A stretch of 64,000 nt of DNA from Poa pratensis (lineage: Eukaryota; Streptophyta; Magnoliopsida; Poales; Poaceae). Shown in pieces: positions 33,085 through 46,200 of this stretch. The number at the start of each line of letters is the position of its first letter. The stretch's first letter is position 1. The stretch spans positions 16,579,534-16,643,533 of the forward strand of contig CAMZMU010000071.1 in the NCBI GenBank assembly GCA_947311845.1, written 5' to 3'. The notes beneath the pieces are model-generated. The model saw nothing but the letters and a program-made list of their open reading frames with translations. It was not told the DNA's origin and searched no databases. Made by a program: the position numbers and the translations under genes.

Positions 33085-34790
33085 ACTTTTACTCATTTTC
33101 TGAAATTTTTCATCGACAAAATCTCACAGTGGTGAACAATAACATAAATTGGAATTTTCCACATGAATGTGACTACATTTACTCAGTCCCACTAGTTCAT
33201 GATGATTTTACATTGAATTTAGCATTTTTTACGAGTTTTACTCGTTTTCTGTCATTTTTCATCGAAAAAAATAAACAAACACCTACAATTGTCAGAAAAA
33301 TCTGAAACTCCTCAAGCACACATACCTACCCTTCATGACCACTCACAAAAATTGGCAGCTCAATCTGAATCTTTGAAGTGCAGCTTGCTTGAAAAAGAGC
33401 CGTTCACCGACATGATCGATGTGGGTCCACACATGGGTGGATCCAACCAACATGAGGTTTCACAAGTGTTTTCAGACAAAATCTCACAGTGGTGAACAAT
33501 AACATATATATGTGGGATGTGTTCTCACAAAAACCTCATATGCAAAGGTTTTACAACTTCCGGGTTCGACGATTCGACCGTTATGCCGAAAATGCCCTTA
33601 CTTGTGTAAATTCACATCAAACTACACCAAACCTCATGAAATTTTTAAATTTGAATTTTCCACATGAATGTGACTACATTTACTCAGTCCCACTAGTTCA
33701 TGATGATTTTACATTGAATTTAGCATTTTTTACGAGTTTTACTCGTTTTCTGTCATTTTTCATCGAAAAAAATAAACAAACACCTACAATTGTCAGAAAA
33801 ATCTGAAACTCCTCAAGCACACATACCTACCCTTCATGACCACTCACAAAAATTGGCAGCTCAATCTGAATCTTTGAAGTGCAGCTTGCTTGAAAAAGAG
33901 CCGTTCACCGACATGATCGATGTGGGTCCACACATGGGTGGATCCAACCAACATGAGGTTTCACAAGTGTTTTCAGACAAAATCTCACAGTGGTGAACAA
34001 TAACATATATATGTGGGATGTGTTCTCACAAAAACCTCATATGCAAAGGTTTTACAACTTCCGGGTTCGACGATTCGACCGTTATGCCGAAAATGCCCTT
34101 ACTTGTGTAAATTCACATCAAACTACACCAAACCTCATGAAATTTTTAAATTTGAATTTTCACATGAATGTGACTACATTTACTCAGTCCCACTAGTTCA
34201 TGATGATTTTACATTGAATTTAGCATTTTTTATGAGTTTTACTCGTTTTCTGTCATTTTTCATCAAAAAAATAAACAAACACCTACAATTGTCAAAAAAT
34301 CTGAAACTCCTCAAGCACACATACCTACCCTTCATGACCACTCACAAAAATTGGCAGCTCAATCTGAATCTTTGAAGTGCAGCTTGCTTGAAAAAGAGCC
34401 GTTCACCGACATGATCGATGTGGGTCCACACATGGGTGGATCCAACCAACATGAGGTTTCACAAGTGTTTTCAGACAAAATCTCACAGTGGTGAACAATA
34501 ACATATATATGTGGGATGTGTTCTCACAAAACCTCATATGCAAAGGTTTTACAACTTCCGGGTTCGACGATTCGACCGTTATGCCGAAAATGCCCTTACT
34601 TGTGTAAATTCACATCAAACTACACCAAACCTCATGAAATTTTTAAATTTGAATTTTCCACATGAATGTGACTACATTTACTCAGTCCCACTAGTTCATG
34701 ATGATTTTACATTGAATTTAGCATTTTTTACGAGTTTTACTCGTTTTCTGTCATTTTTCATCGAAAAAAATAAACAAACACCTACCCTTC
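33085..34790. repeat. Tandem array of roughly 500-bp units inside the CACTA element
   Basis: Using ATCTCACAGTGGTGAACAAT as the phase marker, units start at 33119, 33481, 33982 and 34480 (periods about 362, 501 and 498 bp). The first unit has an internal deletion of about 140 bp and the last is truncated near 34790. The two full units are nearly identical. Open frames through the array repeat with it and show no protein-like character. Confidence 0.9.
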
Positions 34791-34956
34791 ATGGCCAAAA
34801 GGGGAAATATACGGTTGCGTCAGAGGGAGAGCAAAGAGGAACTATACGGTTGCGTCAGAGGGAGAGCATAAGAGCAAAAGCGTCCCCAAGAACCGCCTCC
34901 TCCTCTCCACTTCCATAGCCAAACCCTAGACGGTTCCACACCCCTACCCACCCGCC

Positions 34957-36492
34957 ATGAAGAGATCAAGGGAATCCTTTGACGCCGAGGCAGATCAGAA
35001 GGCGGCGCCCGTCGTCGGCGAGCCGTCTGTTGCTGTCGGCCCAGTCGCGGCCGGATCTGGCAGTGGGACTGCTGCTTCCGGCGAGGCCCCGCCGGTGGAC
35101 GCGGGGGTCGGCGATGTCGCTCCCGAGCAAGATCGGAAGAAGACCGTGAGCGGGGACGGAGGGGATGGCCCATCCGACGCCGCCTTGCCATCGGAGCTCG
35201 AGGCGGCGTACAACGAGATTGAGGAGAGCTACGAGGAAGCCGCTGAATACGCCATGTGGGGGCACGTCTCCGCCGCGCCGACCGCCACGCCTACCGCCGC
35301 GCCGACGGAGGTACATCTAGGGTTTTTAGTGGTAGTACATGCTCGAATCTACTATTCTTTCTAATTAACTGCCCTCGAGGTTTGGTGATTTGGGTGTGAA
35401 CTGAACCATCCGTGCAACTGAAGGCGAAGAAGATAAACAAGTCTTCATACATGCCTTCAATTGCACATCAATCTACTATTCTTTCTATGTTCAACTACCG
35501 TCAAGTTTTAGTACCCAAATTATTTAGTAATATGAGGGCTTTGGTGATTTCGGTACGAACTTAACCATCCCTTCAACTGAAGGAGCAGCAGATAAACAAG
35601 TCTTCATAGATGTGCCTTCAATTGCACATCAATTCATAGACGGCTTCAATTGCATATCAATTCGGTGTGTAGTTTTTTTTAATAAAATTCAAGGAATCTA
35701 GCTTGGTTAATTAGATCCGCAAGCTTTAATTGATCATATTGTTATGGTGACCTAGATTAGCTTGCTGCTTCATCATTTTCAGTCCACACTCCAATATCAT
35801 CCTAGATTCCCCAATTAATAGTGTTACAACATTTATAGGTTGCAATAATCTTTACCTTATTTCTTCTGCAATAAATTATTTCCAAGTTAAAAACGAATGA
35901 GGAACTTCAGTTCTCATTTAACATATTGCCTTATTGCATGTTAGGAGCCGAGAGTTGAAGAAGAGGCATTTGATGAGGGACAGGTTTCCCCAGAGGGTTA
36001 TGCTTCTCTGGATGGATGGACGACGATGATGAAGACGATGAAGAAGTACCTCCACCATCACCGTTAGTTGATGAAAAATCAGCAACTAGGGTCAATGTCT
36101 CCCGTTTGGTGATTCGTCAGCTTAAGGTGGGAATTGATTACACTCACCAAGTTCTTCAAGCCGTGGTAACCCCGAACCTGCAACCAGCGTGTTTCGTGGT
36201 TTCGCGTGTCCTTTTTAGCAAGTTGGGTAATACCAACTGGCGCATCGTTCAGTCTCATGACGCTGGAGACAGCGCACATATCTACATCAAGATGCGTGAA
36301 AAGGACGTGCAGAGGTGTCACGGAAAGAGGTATGAGTGGATGGGAGAACAAGTCACCTTCTGCAAGGTGATTTTACTCAGGCCGCTTATTCCCGACCCAT
36401 GGAAGCTGGCCCGGTTATTAAGATCTTTTAAGCTGTGGTTGTTAAGACAATGTTGCACTTGTTTAAAATTTATGTTGCTTCCGTACTACTGA
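34957..36492 (+). pseudogene. Unrecognised gene fragment with acidic region, inside the CACTA element
   Basis: Exon 1 at 34957-35310 (MKRSRESFDAEADQKAAP..., Ala/Gly/Pro-rich, ending in the helical acidic stretch ELEAAYNEIEESYEEAAEYA) has GC-rich, Kozak-like gene character. A GT...AG intron at 35311-35944 leads to exon 2 (EPRVEEEAFDEGQVSPEGY). The spliced frame then stops, whereas a +1 frame from 36016 continues as DDDDEDDEEVPPPSP and LVIRQLKVGIDYTHQVLQAV, then NWRIVQSHDAGDSAHIYIKM. So there is one frame change in the acid-coding run. I do not recognise the family. Captured host sequence is the likeliest origin. Confidence 0.5.
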
Positions 36493-37289
36493 ATGTTGCA
36501 CTTTTGTTAAACTTTATGTCCATTTTATGTTCTGGATTGTAAGAACTTAATAGTATTGTTGAAGAGTTGCCGTTGTGTTTTCAACCAAATTATTTTCTCT
36601 TATGCTGATCCTTGAGTCAACTCTACAAATAAGGCGTACTGCGCAAGCAACAGGGTAAATTCGTACTACATATGATTATGCCAATATCAACTGAAATCTG
36701 AATGTGAGTATCTGTTGGTTCTCATGTGGGCAGTTGTACAAAAGTAGGGGTTTTATCAAAGAAATGTGGGTAGCATTCAAAAATTCGACTAAAGTAGTTC
36801 AAACCTCATGTCATAGTAGTTCAAAGCAGTGTTGACGTACCATAATTGGCATCAGTACTGAGATTGCAGCATAGGTGATGTGATCCCAGTTCAAACCTCA
36901 TGGGCTTGAGCACACGGTACAACTCGACCGCGAGAAACCCATCAGTTGCAGCATAGGTGATGTGATCCCAGTATAGTTTCTTGTTGACTACAAATGAAAT
37001 TTAGATTTTTTTTCATGCGTCTCATTCATTTTCTGGTATTTTTTAATTAAATAAACATGTACAGTTCCATTTTCAGAATAATCTTTTTCTTTCACGGCAA
37101 AATCTTGTTCCCTCCAAATTGTACTACGACGGCTGCCAAAACGCCCAAATTTTTTCGTTCCCTCCACTCCTCCCGCACACCCACCTATCAAATATTTCGC
37201 CCTCCCTTATATGTCGTGCCTCTCCCCCATGATTTACGAGCATCTTAACTCCCCACCCCCAGACCTCATCCTCTCGTGCTCACCCAGAT
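36493..37289. other. Non-coding stretch upstream of the TnpA-like gene
   Basis: AT-rich to about 37100, then pyrimidine-rich sequence resembling a 5' leader. A direct repeat of about 21 bp (GCATAGGTGATGTGATCCCAG) occurs near 36870 and 36951. No gene is seen. Confidence 0.4.
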
Positions 37290-40200
37290 CCGGTGTCTTC
37301 GCCGGACGTTCTTCCATCTCGCATCTATCTCCCCGGTGGTCGCCATGGCCGGCAGTCGTCGAGGCGTCAGGGGAAGGAACATCGCGCACATACGCCGAAG
37401 AAGGCGCCCAGCTCGAAGAAACCCCAAGGTAAATCTGTTGGTGATCGGCTTGTTGTTGTGTTTTTCGGATGCTACGATCGAGAGATCGGTTTTACATGTC
37501 TAACAGGTCCGTTTTGACCTATATCTAGATCTTGCATATTTGATAGATCAGGGCATGATAGCATTAAGTTGTACGTGTTCGTACACACCACATGATTGGA
37601 TTGATTGGTTCGAAGGTTGTACGATCCAATCGCCGACATCATACGTATAGGGTTTATCGATTTTCTTCCAGAGACAATCATGCCGTGCTGCTATACAATC
37701 TTTGCCATCCCGCATCGTAGACTCTTATGTTTTCAATCATTTGCTGCTGTACAATCTTTTGCATAGACAATTATTTGTTGTTTTCTATGGAATTGGCCCC
37801 CTCTTATGTTTGTTCACGCTCCGCTCTTCCGATTATTTCAGCGGAGACAGAAAACCCCGTCAAGCCGGCATATGAGCTTGTCAAGGAGAGAGAAATGCAA
37901 GAAAATATTGTACGCATGGGAAAAATTTTGGCTGAAAGATATGGACCTGGCCACAAAATTCAGCAAGATTTCTCTGGTTTTGCACGTTCATTAGTGTATG
38001 GTGGGCGACAAATAGGAACAAGTAACAATCTAAAGGACACAGACTGCCAAGACAAGGAGGTCGAAGGACCCTTCATACCAACCGAATCCAGAAGATATAG
38101 CTACTGCTGATGATGATCTTCATTCAGATGAGGATCAGCGCACTGTCGGCAAAACTTCATCTCAGGTCTGTGGAACTATTTCTGAACTCTGATAGCAAAT
38201 ACATTGTAACACCCCAACTTTTGAACTTGGAAATTTTGGTGTTAGTTTAGATTTTTCCTAGTTAGCAAAAACTTTTGTTTGGTTTTTATGTCACTTCTTG
38301 CTTGATTGTTTTAGTTGTTTCCTTTATCTCTCTAGCTTTGTTTGAAAAACCTTTAGTGTCATTTGTATGAAATCTTTTAAATTTATTTTTAGCGATAGTG
38401 ATCTTCTTGTCTGTTATAACTTAGCTTTTCTCGAGCTTTAGATTAAGCAAACCAGAAATGGCTTTTGGTATGTTTTGGTTCCCTGTTGTTCATTAGTGCT
38501 TGTAGTTTTGAGTCATGCTTTTAGTTGCTTGCTAACACTTTGTTTTGGCACTAACACCACTGCAGTTTTGAGCCTAGTCTAACTAATGACGATTTGGTCA
38601 TTTCTAACTAAACCAGCCCCTAAACTCCACCTTACCCGACCCTTCTCTCATCTCCCTCCCCTCTGGACAGAAGGGGTCATCCTAGTCAGCAAGACCCCAC
38701 AAGTCAGCCCCTCCACCTCCCTCTCCACCACTCAAAACCTCTCTTTACACTCCACCCCCAATAGGAGTTCACTCCCCCCCCCTCCTCACTGGGCAGAACA
38801 CCTCACCACGGCCACCTCACCCCTGCCCCACTCTCCACCGCCCTAGCCAGCCTCTGCCCGTGCCCCACGTCACCCCAGCCGACCCCCATGTCCGAAAACC
38901 CTAGATAGGGGTGAACCTCGCCCCTCCCTCACCTCGGCCTCCCCATTCGCTCTCTGTTCCCCCAGAGCACACTCACCTCACCTCAATACCCTCCCCACGA
39001 AGTCCCGCTCATCCCCGAGCCCTCTGCAGCCCTGAAACACCGGAGTTTGTCGAAGGTCGCCGCCGGCAAACGCAGCAGTAGCCCTCGACTCTCTTCCCCA
39101 TTCTTCGCCATTTTTGGCCTTCTGGACTCCCCTCTGCCTAAGCTCACTCCCCACCTTTCCTTTTGTCCAGAGGTTGCCCGTGGACGCCGTGCTCGATCTC
39201 GACCGGAGAAGGACGTCGCCGCCGCCGCCATGAACTCCGGCCACCCCAGTTGACGCCGTCCACTTCCGACCCTCTCCCTCGACCCCCTCCGCCGTCTGCA
39301 GCCCTCAGACGCTGCATGCATCGCCCCTAGGTGAGCAGGCCGCCGCCGCGCCATTTCCCCTCTCGCCGGCCTGCATGCGCGCATGCGCGTCGAAGACGAC
39401 GGCCACGAGCCGTAGATCGCAAGATCAACGGCCGTGTTTGAATCCCGCGCCGCGGGCTGGTTTCCGCGCGCGTTGTGCTGCGCTGAAGCACAGTTGGGCC
39501 GGCCCAGCTCCCTCGCGCGCCGGATCCACGCTGGACCCGGCCAGATCCGGCCCAAGCGCGGCCCGCCAGCAGTTTTATTTCCTAGTTTTAATCTTTTGTT
39601 TCTGTTTATTGAGTGTGCTTAGTTTAATTAGGTTGTGTCTAATCTGTTGATGGTAAATTTTTAGGGTAAATTTTTTTGGATGCCCGTGGGTTTTCTTAAA
39701 CTTGCAGGACCAGTTTGGAAGGAAAATAAATTGCATTTTGTGCTATGCATTAAATATTGCAGAAAGTATGTTTTCCACTCTTTTTAGGATATCTTGAGCT
39801 AGGAATGTCCTTTTTAGGTGAATCCAATTTCTGCAGAAAGCCAAAATCAATACTCTTCCATAGGATTTAACCTTGCATGCAGGAGATTCCTAGAACTGAA
39901 GTTTTACTCCTTTTGGTTTTGAGACCAGTTGCCTTTGTAGGATTTTTAATTCTTGTTTGGTGGTAGCTATTGATGCAAATCCAATTTCTATGGCTTGATA
40001 TGATGGTTAGGTGTACTGTGGTAGAAGGATATATTTTTAGGAGCATTATTTTAGGTCTTGGGGATGTTTCCCCAAAACAGCAACTTTTCTTCTAACAAAA
40101 GCTCCATTATAATTGTTTGCCTTTAATTGTTTTTGTTTAGGGTTGTGGTAGATGTTTTATCCAGAGGGTGTTTATGTAGCGAAATGCTTGCTGTTTAGTT

Positions 40201-43200
40201 TAAACACTTTAGATTGTTGTCAACCCGCTTCTTAGAATTAACGGTAGTTGCGTTTAATTTTTCCGGTACAATAGAACCGCAAGAGGAGGAGCAGTACGAG
40301 GGAACTGAACCTGTCTACGAGGAAGAACAGTACCAGGGACACTTTGCTGAGCAAGGCAAGCCACCTCACCATACCCTACTGAAATCCTATTATTTCATTA
40401 AAGCATGTTTTGTTTTCAAAATAAAATAATGCATGTTTTATTTCTTCTGTGGTACTCTGCCACCCAAAACTATTTATAAAATATTGTTTGGCCAAAGCTA
40501 TCTACTAGTATATAATAGGTTTATAAAAATAGTTCTTTACTTGAGAAACCTTCTACTGAAGGCGCTATCAAGAAAATTATATTTTCTAGTAGTATACCCT
40601 TACATCCTTACCTCAAAAATAATAGGATGGGAGCCTGGTCTTTGGTAAAATGTTTTCCAAAGGAAAAACCCGAGTCGCTGGGAGCGATCGGCGAGAAAGT
40701 GTTTTATAAAACCCATGTTGCTGGGAGCAAATGGAGATGTTTATGAAAACCCGAAGTGCTGGGAGCATTCGGCGAGTTTGTGAAAACCCGAGCTGCTGGG
40801 AGCAGTCGGAAGTGGAGATGTTTTTGAAAAACAAAGTACAGCCCTAGCGGCCGCCCGAACAATTAACCCGTGCAACCACACTACCTGAGATGGGTAGGGC
40901 TTAGCCGGAAACTTGTTTATCTTAGTACGGAGCGCCTCAAAATGCTTAGGAGGGCGGGGCTCTCTGAACCAAGTTATCTAAATGCGGGATCCAGTTCGAG
41001 TCTGGATCGCTGCTGGTTGCAAACAGTGGGCCTCCTGTCATGGCGCAGTGTTGCTTGGAGGAACCGGATCGATACGATGGCCATCTCCACTGGGTGCCAG
41101 GGAGATTCAGACCCACTGAAGAGGAGGCTCTGTACTAGGGTCGACATAGTGAAAAGCTTTGATCATGTTATCCGAAAACACCGCATACTGTTGTATGAGG
41201 ACCGTGGCTGATCACGGCGGAATGACTGTTTGGTGTGGTGAAAGTGCACCACCTCTGTAGAGTATAAAACTATTCGAATAGCCGTGTCCGCGGTCATGGA
41301 CGGTTGAAAGGTCCCCGATCTAGGCGTATGGGCATTTTATGTTTTAAAAAGGAACTGTTTTCGGCAAAGGAGAAAGGAGTCATCAAGGAGGTACCTGGGA
41401 GGTACGGAATTTGGGAGAAGATGGTTGGTCTCGGGGAGTCAACCAGTCGGAACCCGGAAAAGAGAAAAAGGGCGTCCCTATCCTAGTGTCCTTGAAAAGT
41501 TTACATAATGTTTTACAAAGAAGTGGAGATAGTTCCGGTGATCTCTACAAAAGAGAATTCTATCTCTAAATGTTTCTTTTTAACAAAGATATAGAGATGT
41601 CGTCTTCTCTATGTCTAAAGGCATCATTTACGAAAACTAAGACCTATAGTCAAATATAGCAGCTATCCCAGTTTTCGAAAACGTTTTATTTGCATTATCA
41701 TGAAAACTTAAGCCTGGTGGTGGTCTTGCGAGTACGTAATTGTACTCATGGCTGTGTCCCTGGATATTCAAACATCCAGGTTTCTACGAGAAGGCCTATG
41801 CCGAGGAGGAGGAGTATGTCGACGACTACGCCGCTTAGCTGTCACCGGTCAACTGCGCTTGTGGGGTTGCGTCCATTGGAGACGAGGGCCAACGCTATCC
41901 ACGAGCTTCCGCTGTATCGTAGTTAATTCCGTCCTGTGCGACGATGATTTGCAGACTTGGTCTTGTGACCACTTGGTGTTGTAAGACTTTTATTCGTACG
42001 ACTTGAATGATGTAACTCTTGATACCATGTTGGTTATGTGATTGCGATGCACTGATCATTGGGATCGTGATCTATTTTACATAACGTGGGCTTCTCCGAC
42101 CGGTGGTCTGAGAGGTCCTTACAGACTTGGTATCAGAGCCATCGTTGACCTTAGGAGACTTTAGCTAGGTTGGGCGTCTAAGTCACGCAAGTTAGTTTCC
42201 CTCAAAAACTTAGGAGAGGCGTCTAAAAAGTGGCGGAATATACTGTTGTATCCTCTCCTCTCTATTTTAATTGCTATAAGTAGTATTACTGTCATTTAAC
42301 TATTCTACTTGTTCTTCCTTAAAAATTTGCACACCAGTCACTAATTAAACTCTACTTAAAATTTGGTGTAGATGGCAGACAAGTTTACGACGGGTTTCCA
42401 GCTGGGAGCGGTACCTACCCCCGAAGTGACGTTTCTGTTCCAGACAGAGCTGCTTGAGCTGACCAGCCACCTGCGACGCCCCCTTCCTGAGTTGCGTGGA
42501 GTTCGTGATCTGCCGTTTGTCGATGCAGAGCTGTCTTGGAGAGTGAGTTGCACTCTTCGAGGCCCTCTTATGCCCCCTTCCGCAGAGGAGTTGGTGGTCG
42601 AGGCCGTCGAGCCTACCCGTAACGCAGCTGTCGTTACGGTCCTTCAGAGGACGCTTGCCCGCTTGGTGCACCACCACCGTGCCGAGCTGGCCGGCACCCG
42701 CTTCGAGTTCTTCGAGAGGCTTGACGCCCAGGGACACCCTGCACCCTTGCGTCCCCACCCCACTTTCGAGCTTCACGTGGAGAACCTGGGGATTCTTCTG
42801 GCGCGTACTCAGCACGACCTAGTCCACAGTCGCATGGAGGGCGATCTCCGCCGTATGCAGTACCTCGACGCGGAGAACCGCGTTACAGAGGCCGAGCAGG
42901 ACACCGAGGCTGTGCAGATGCAGTTGCAGGAGACCCAGGACCGACTGAAGACTGCAGAGGAGAGACTCGCGGCCACAGAGGCGCGTTTGACAGAGACCAG
43001 GACCGCGCTAGGAGTAGCACGAAAGGAGACCACTCGCTTCAGGGCACGTTTTAGGACCGCCAGGTACTACCAGATCCGCCTTTCAGGGCAGGTGGATGAT
43101 CAGAGGGCGGCTATCCAGAGCCGCGACTCCAGGATCGCCGAGCTTGAGGAGGAGCTAGAGGAGGCCCGCAAGGAGAATGACGATCTCCTGCCCGACGACG

Positions 43201-46200
43201 AGGACCCGATGGAGGATATGGACATGGAGCCGGAGAGCGAGCAGGAGGACGACGACCTTCGCGACGACACCGACGCGGACTCGGAGCTAGTTCTGTCCCA
43301 GGAGGAGGACCCCGACGAGCCCCCTTACGACGGCGACGCACTCACTTCACCTGACGTCGCTGCCGCAGACGAGTAGCTACTTCGAGTAGTTCTTTTGAGT
43401 TAGGATCACCCTGTCGCGAGCTTGTTATGTTGCGATCGAGTGACCTTGTTGTCTTTAGCATGTGGTAGCCTTGATGGTTGTAAGGCGATTGTTGTGTTAG
43501 ACTTTGTATTTGTGAACTCATGTGAGTCGTATCGGGACCCTATTATCGATCTAGTTATCCCATTTGTGCCTTGTGTTCTTGCTGCATTCGTATGATGTTC
43601 CTGTTTACATGGTTGGCATGTTCTCTTTCTACCTCAACTGTTTTATTTATTATTTGTTTGGAGTTTTAATTCTACCGTTTTCTAAACTTCAGTATGGCGA
43701 GAGATCCACCCCCACCACCCGAGCCCACTATGGCCCAGCTGATGCGCCTCTTCATGGAGGACCGTGAGGCCGCTCGCGCCGAGAGGACAGCGAACCTCGC
43801 CACACTGCAGCACCTGGCCCAGATTGCCGTCAACCCTAACGGTGGCAATGGCGGTAATGGCAATGGCAATGGCAATGAGGAAGGCCGTTCCAAGCTGCGA
43901 GATTTCCAGAACACTAATCCCCCGGTGTTCTCTTAGAGGGTGAATCCACTTGACGCGGATGATTGGATCCGCTCGATCGAGAACAATCTAGAAGTCGCCC
44001 ATGTTGGCGATAATGAGAAGGTGATCTATGCTACTCACTACCTCTCAGGTGCCGCCCGAGCATGGTGGGAATCAGTTAAGGCACTGCTGCCTCAAGGAGA
44101 AGTTGTGACCTGGGAGGCTTTCAAGACCAAGTTTCAGAAGCGGTACGTGCCATCAGGTCAAGTCAGCATTATGCGAGAGAAGTTTCTGCGTCTAAAGCAA
44201 GGTGGTATGTCAGTGGGTGAGTATCTGGAGGAATTCACCACCTTGGCAAGGTATGCACCTGCCGATGTGGACACGGAAGACAAAAGGAAGGAAAGGTTCA
44301 TGAACGGGCTGCATGATGAAATGCAGTGCATCCTGGTGGTGATGCCATTCCACGATCTGGAATCTTTGGTGACGCCGCCATCATGATGGAGCACAAGCGT
44401 AAAGCATCTTATGACAACAGCAAATGCCGCCAGATGATGCAGCAAGGCAGTAGCAGTGGCAGCAACAACAACAACAACCAGCGCATGCGCCTCACCCCTT
44501 CACCTAGGCCTGCCTATCAGCCGCCACGACCAGCGTATCAGCCATCAAGACCTCAGTCGTATGCACCTCGTCCGGGTTACCCCACTCGCCCACCTGTCCC
44601 TCGCCCAGGAGCGGCTACAATCCTGGTCTCAATTTCACTCGGCCACCCGCACCAAGACCCACCGGAGGATGCTTTGCCTGTGGACAGCCTGGGCATTTCT
44701 CAAGGGACTGCCCCACCAAGCAACCTGTTGATAATCGCCCCAATGCGACCAAGATGAACCAGGGATCAGTCCGACCCCCTGGAGGCAAGGCCCCTTTCCC
44801 GAGGAGGCCTGGAACCGTGACAAGAGGACACCTGAACCATATCAGCGCCGAAGAAGCCCAGGAGGCACCTGACCTTGTGATGGGTACGTTCCCTGTCAAC
44901 TCTGTACCAGCTACCGTTTTGTTTGATTCGGATGCATCCCATTCCTTTGTTACGGAGCCGTTTGTTAGAAAAAGTGACTTGAGACCCACACTTATGGATA
45001 GACCCATGCTCGTGCAAATTCCTGGAGCCACCACTAAGACTAACCTTTCTTGCAAAGAGGTGCCCGTAGAAATCCAGGGAGCCCGATTCCATGCTGACCT
45101 TGTGGTTTTGGGAAAGCAAGGTATAGAAGTGGTTTTGGGAATGGACAGGATGGCAGTAAACCGTGGAGTTATAGACTGCAACACAAAAACTATCTCTCTA
45201 ACCAGCCCAAAAGGAGACGAGGTTGTGCACACCTCTTCAATGCACTCCTTGTTAGGGCACTGTCATGAGAGTATAGCTAAGCCTGCCTTGGAGGAGGTGC
45301 CAATAGTTTGTGAGTATCCTGATGTGTTTCCCGAAGAATTACCCGGTATGCCGCCTGATCGGGATGTCGAGTTCATCATTGAGTTAGTTCCTGGAACTGG
45401 ACCCATAGCTCAGAAGCCTTACCGTATGAATCCCCAAGAGTTGGAGGAATTGAAGAAGCAATTGGATGACATGCTTAGGAAAGGACTGATTCGCCCCAGT
45501 GCCTCACCATGGGGATCTCCAGTGATTTTCGTGGATAAAAGAGACGGTACCACTCGCTTATGTGTGGACTACCGGAAACTGAACGACGTGACCATCAAGA
45601 ACAAATATCCCCTGCCCAAGATTGAGGATCTGTTCGATCAACTCAATGGAGCTCGAGTCTTTTCTAAGATCGATCTCCGCACCGGTTATCACCAGCTGAA
45701 AGTAAGGGAGGCAGACATCCCGAAGACAGCCTTCACCACTCGTTATGGGTTGTTTGAGTCCACCGTAATGACTTTTGGCCTGACCAATGCCCCGGCCTAC
45801 TTCATGAATCTCATGAATAAGGTGTTCATGGATTATCTGGACAAATTTGTAGTGGTTTTCATCGATGACATCCTGATTTACTCCAAGACAGAAGAAGAGC
45901 ATGAAGAGCACCTGAGATTGGTTTTAGGCACCCTTCGTGAACACCAGCTCTATGCCAAATTTAGCAAATGTCAATTTTGGCTGAAGGAAGTGGCATTCCT
46001 TGGGCATGTTATCACTGCCGGAGGAATCGCCGTTGACCCCTCTCATATCAAGGCTATACTCGAGTTCCCGACCCCCACCAACCAGACCGAAGTGAGATCT
46101 ATCCTCGGAATGGCTGGGTATTACCGCAAATTTGTCGAGGGATTCTCAAGCATTGCCAAACCCCTCACCCAGTTACTGAAGAAGGACAAGAAGTTTGAGT

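Noticed and set aside
33289..34918. Repeated open frames of 68-135 codons in the tandem array
   Set aside because: They recur with the repeat period and have random-looking composition.
39000..39555. 190-codon minus-strand open frame in the Tekay LTR
   Set aside because: Repeated in the other LTR (49024-49557), GC-rich low complexity, no domain.
40214..40648. Small plus-strand frames with an acidic [17 protein letters not shown] segment in the LTR
   Set aside because: Present identically in both LTRs; curious, but no start context or homology supports a gene.
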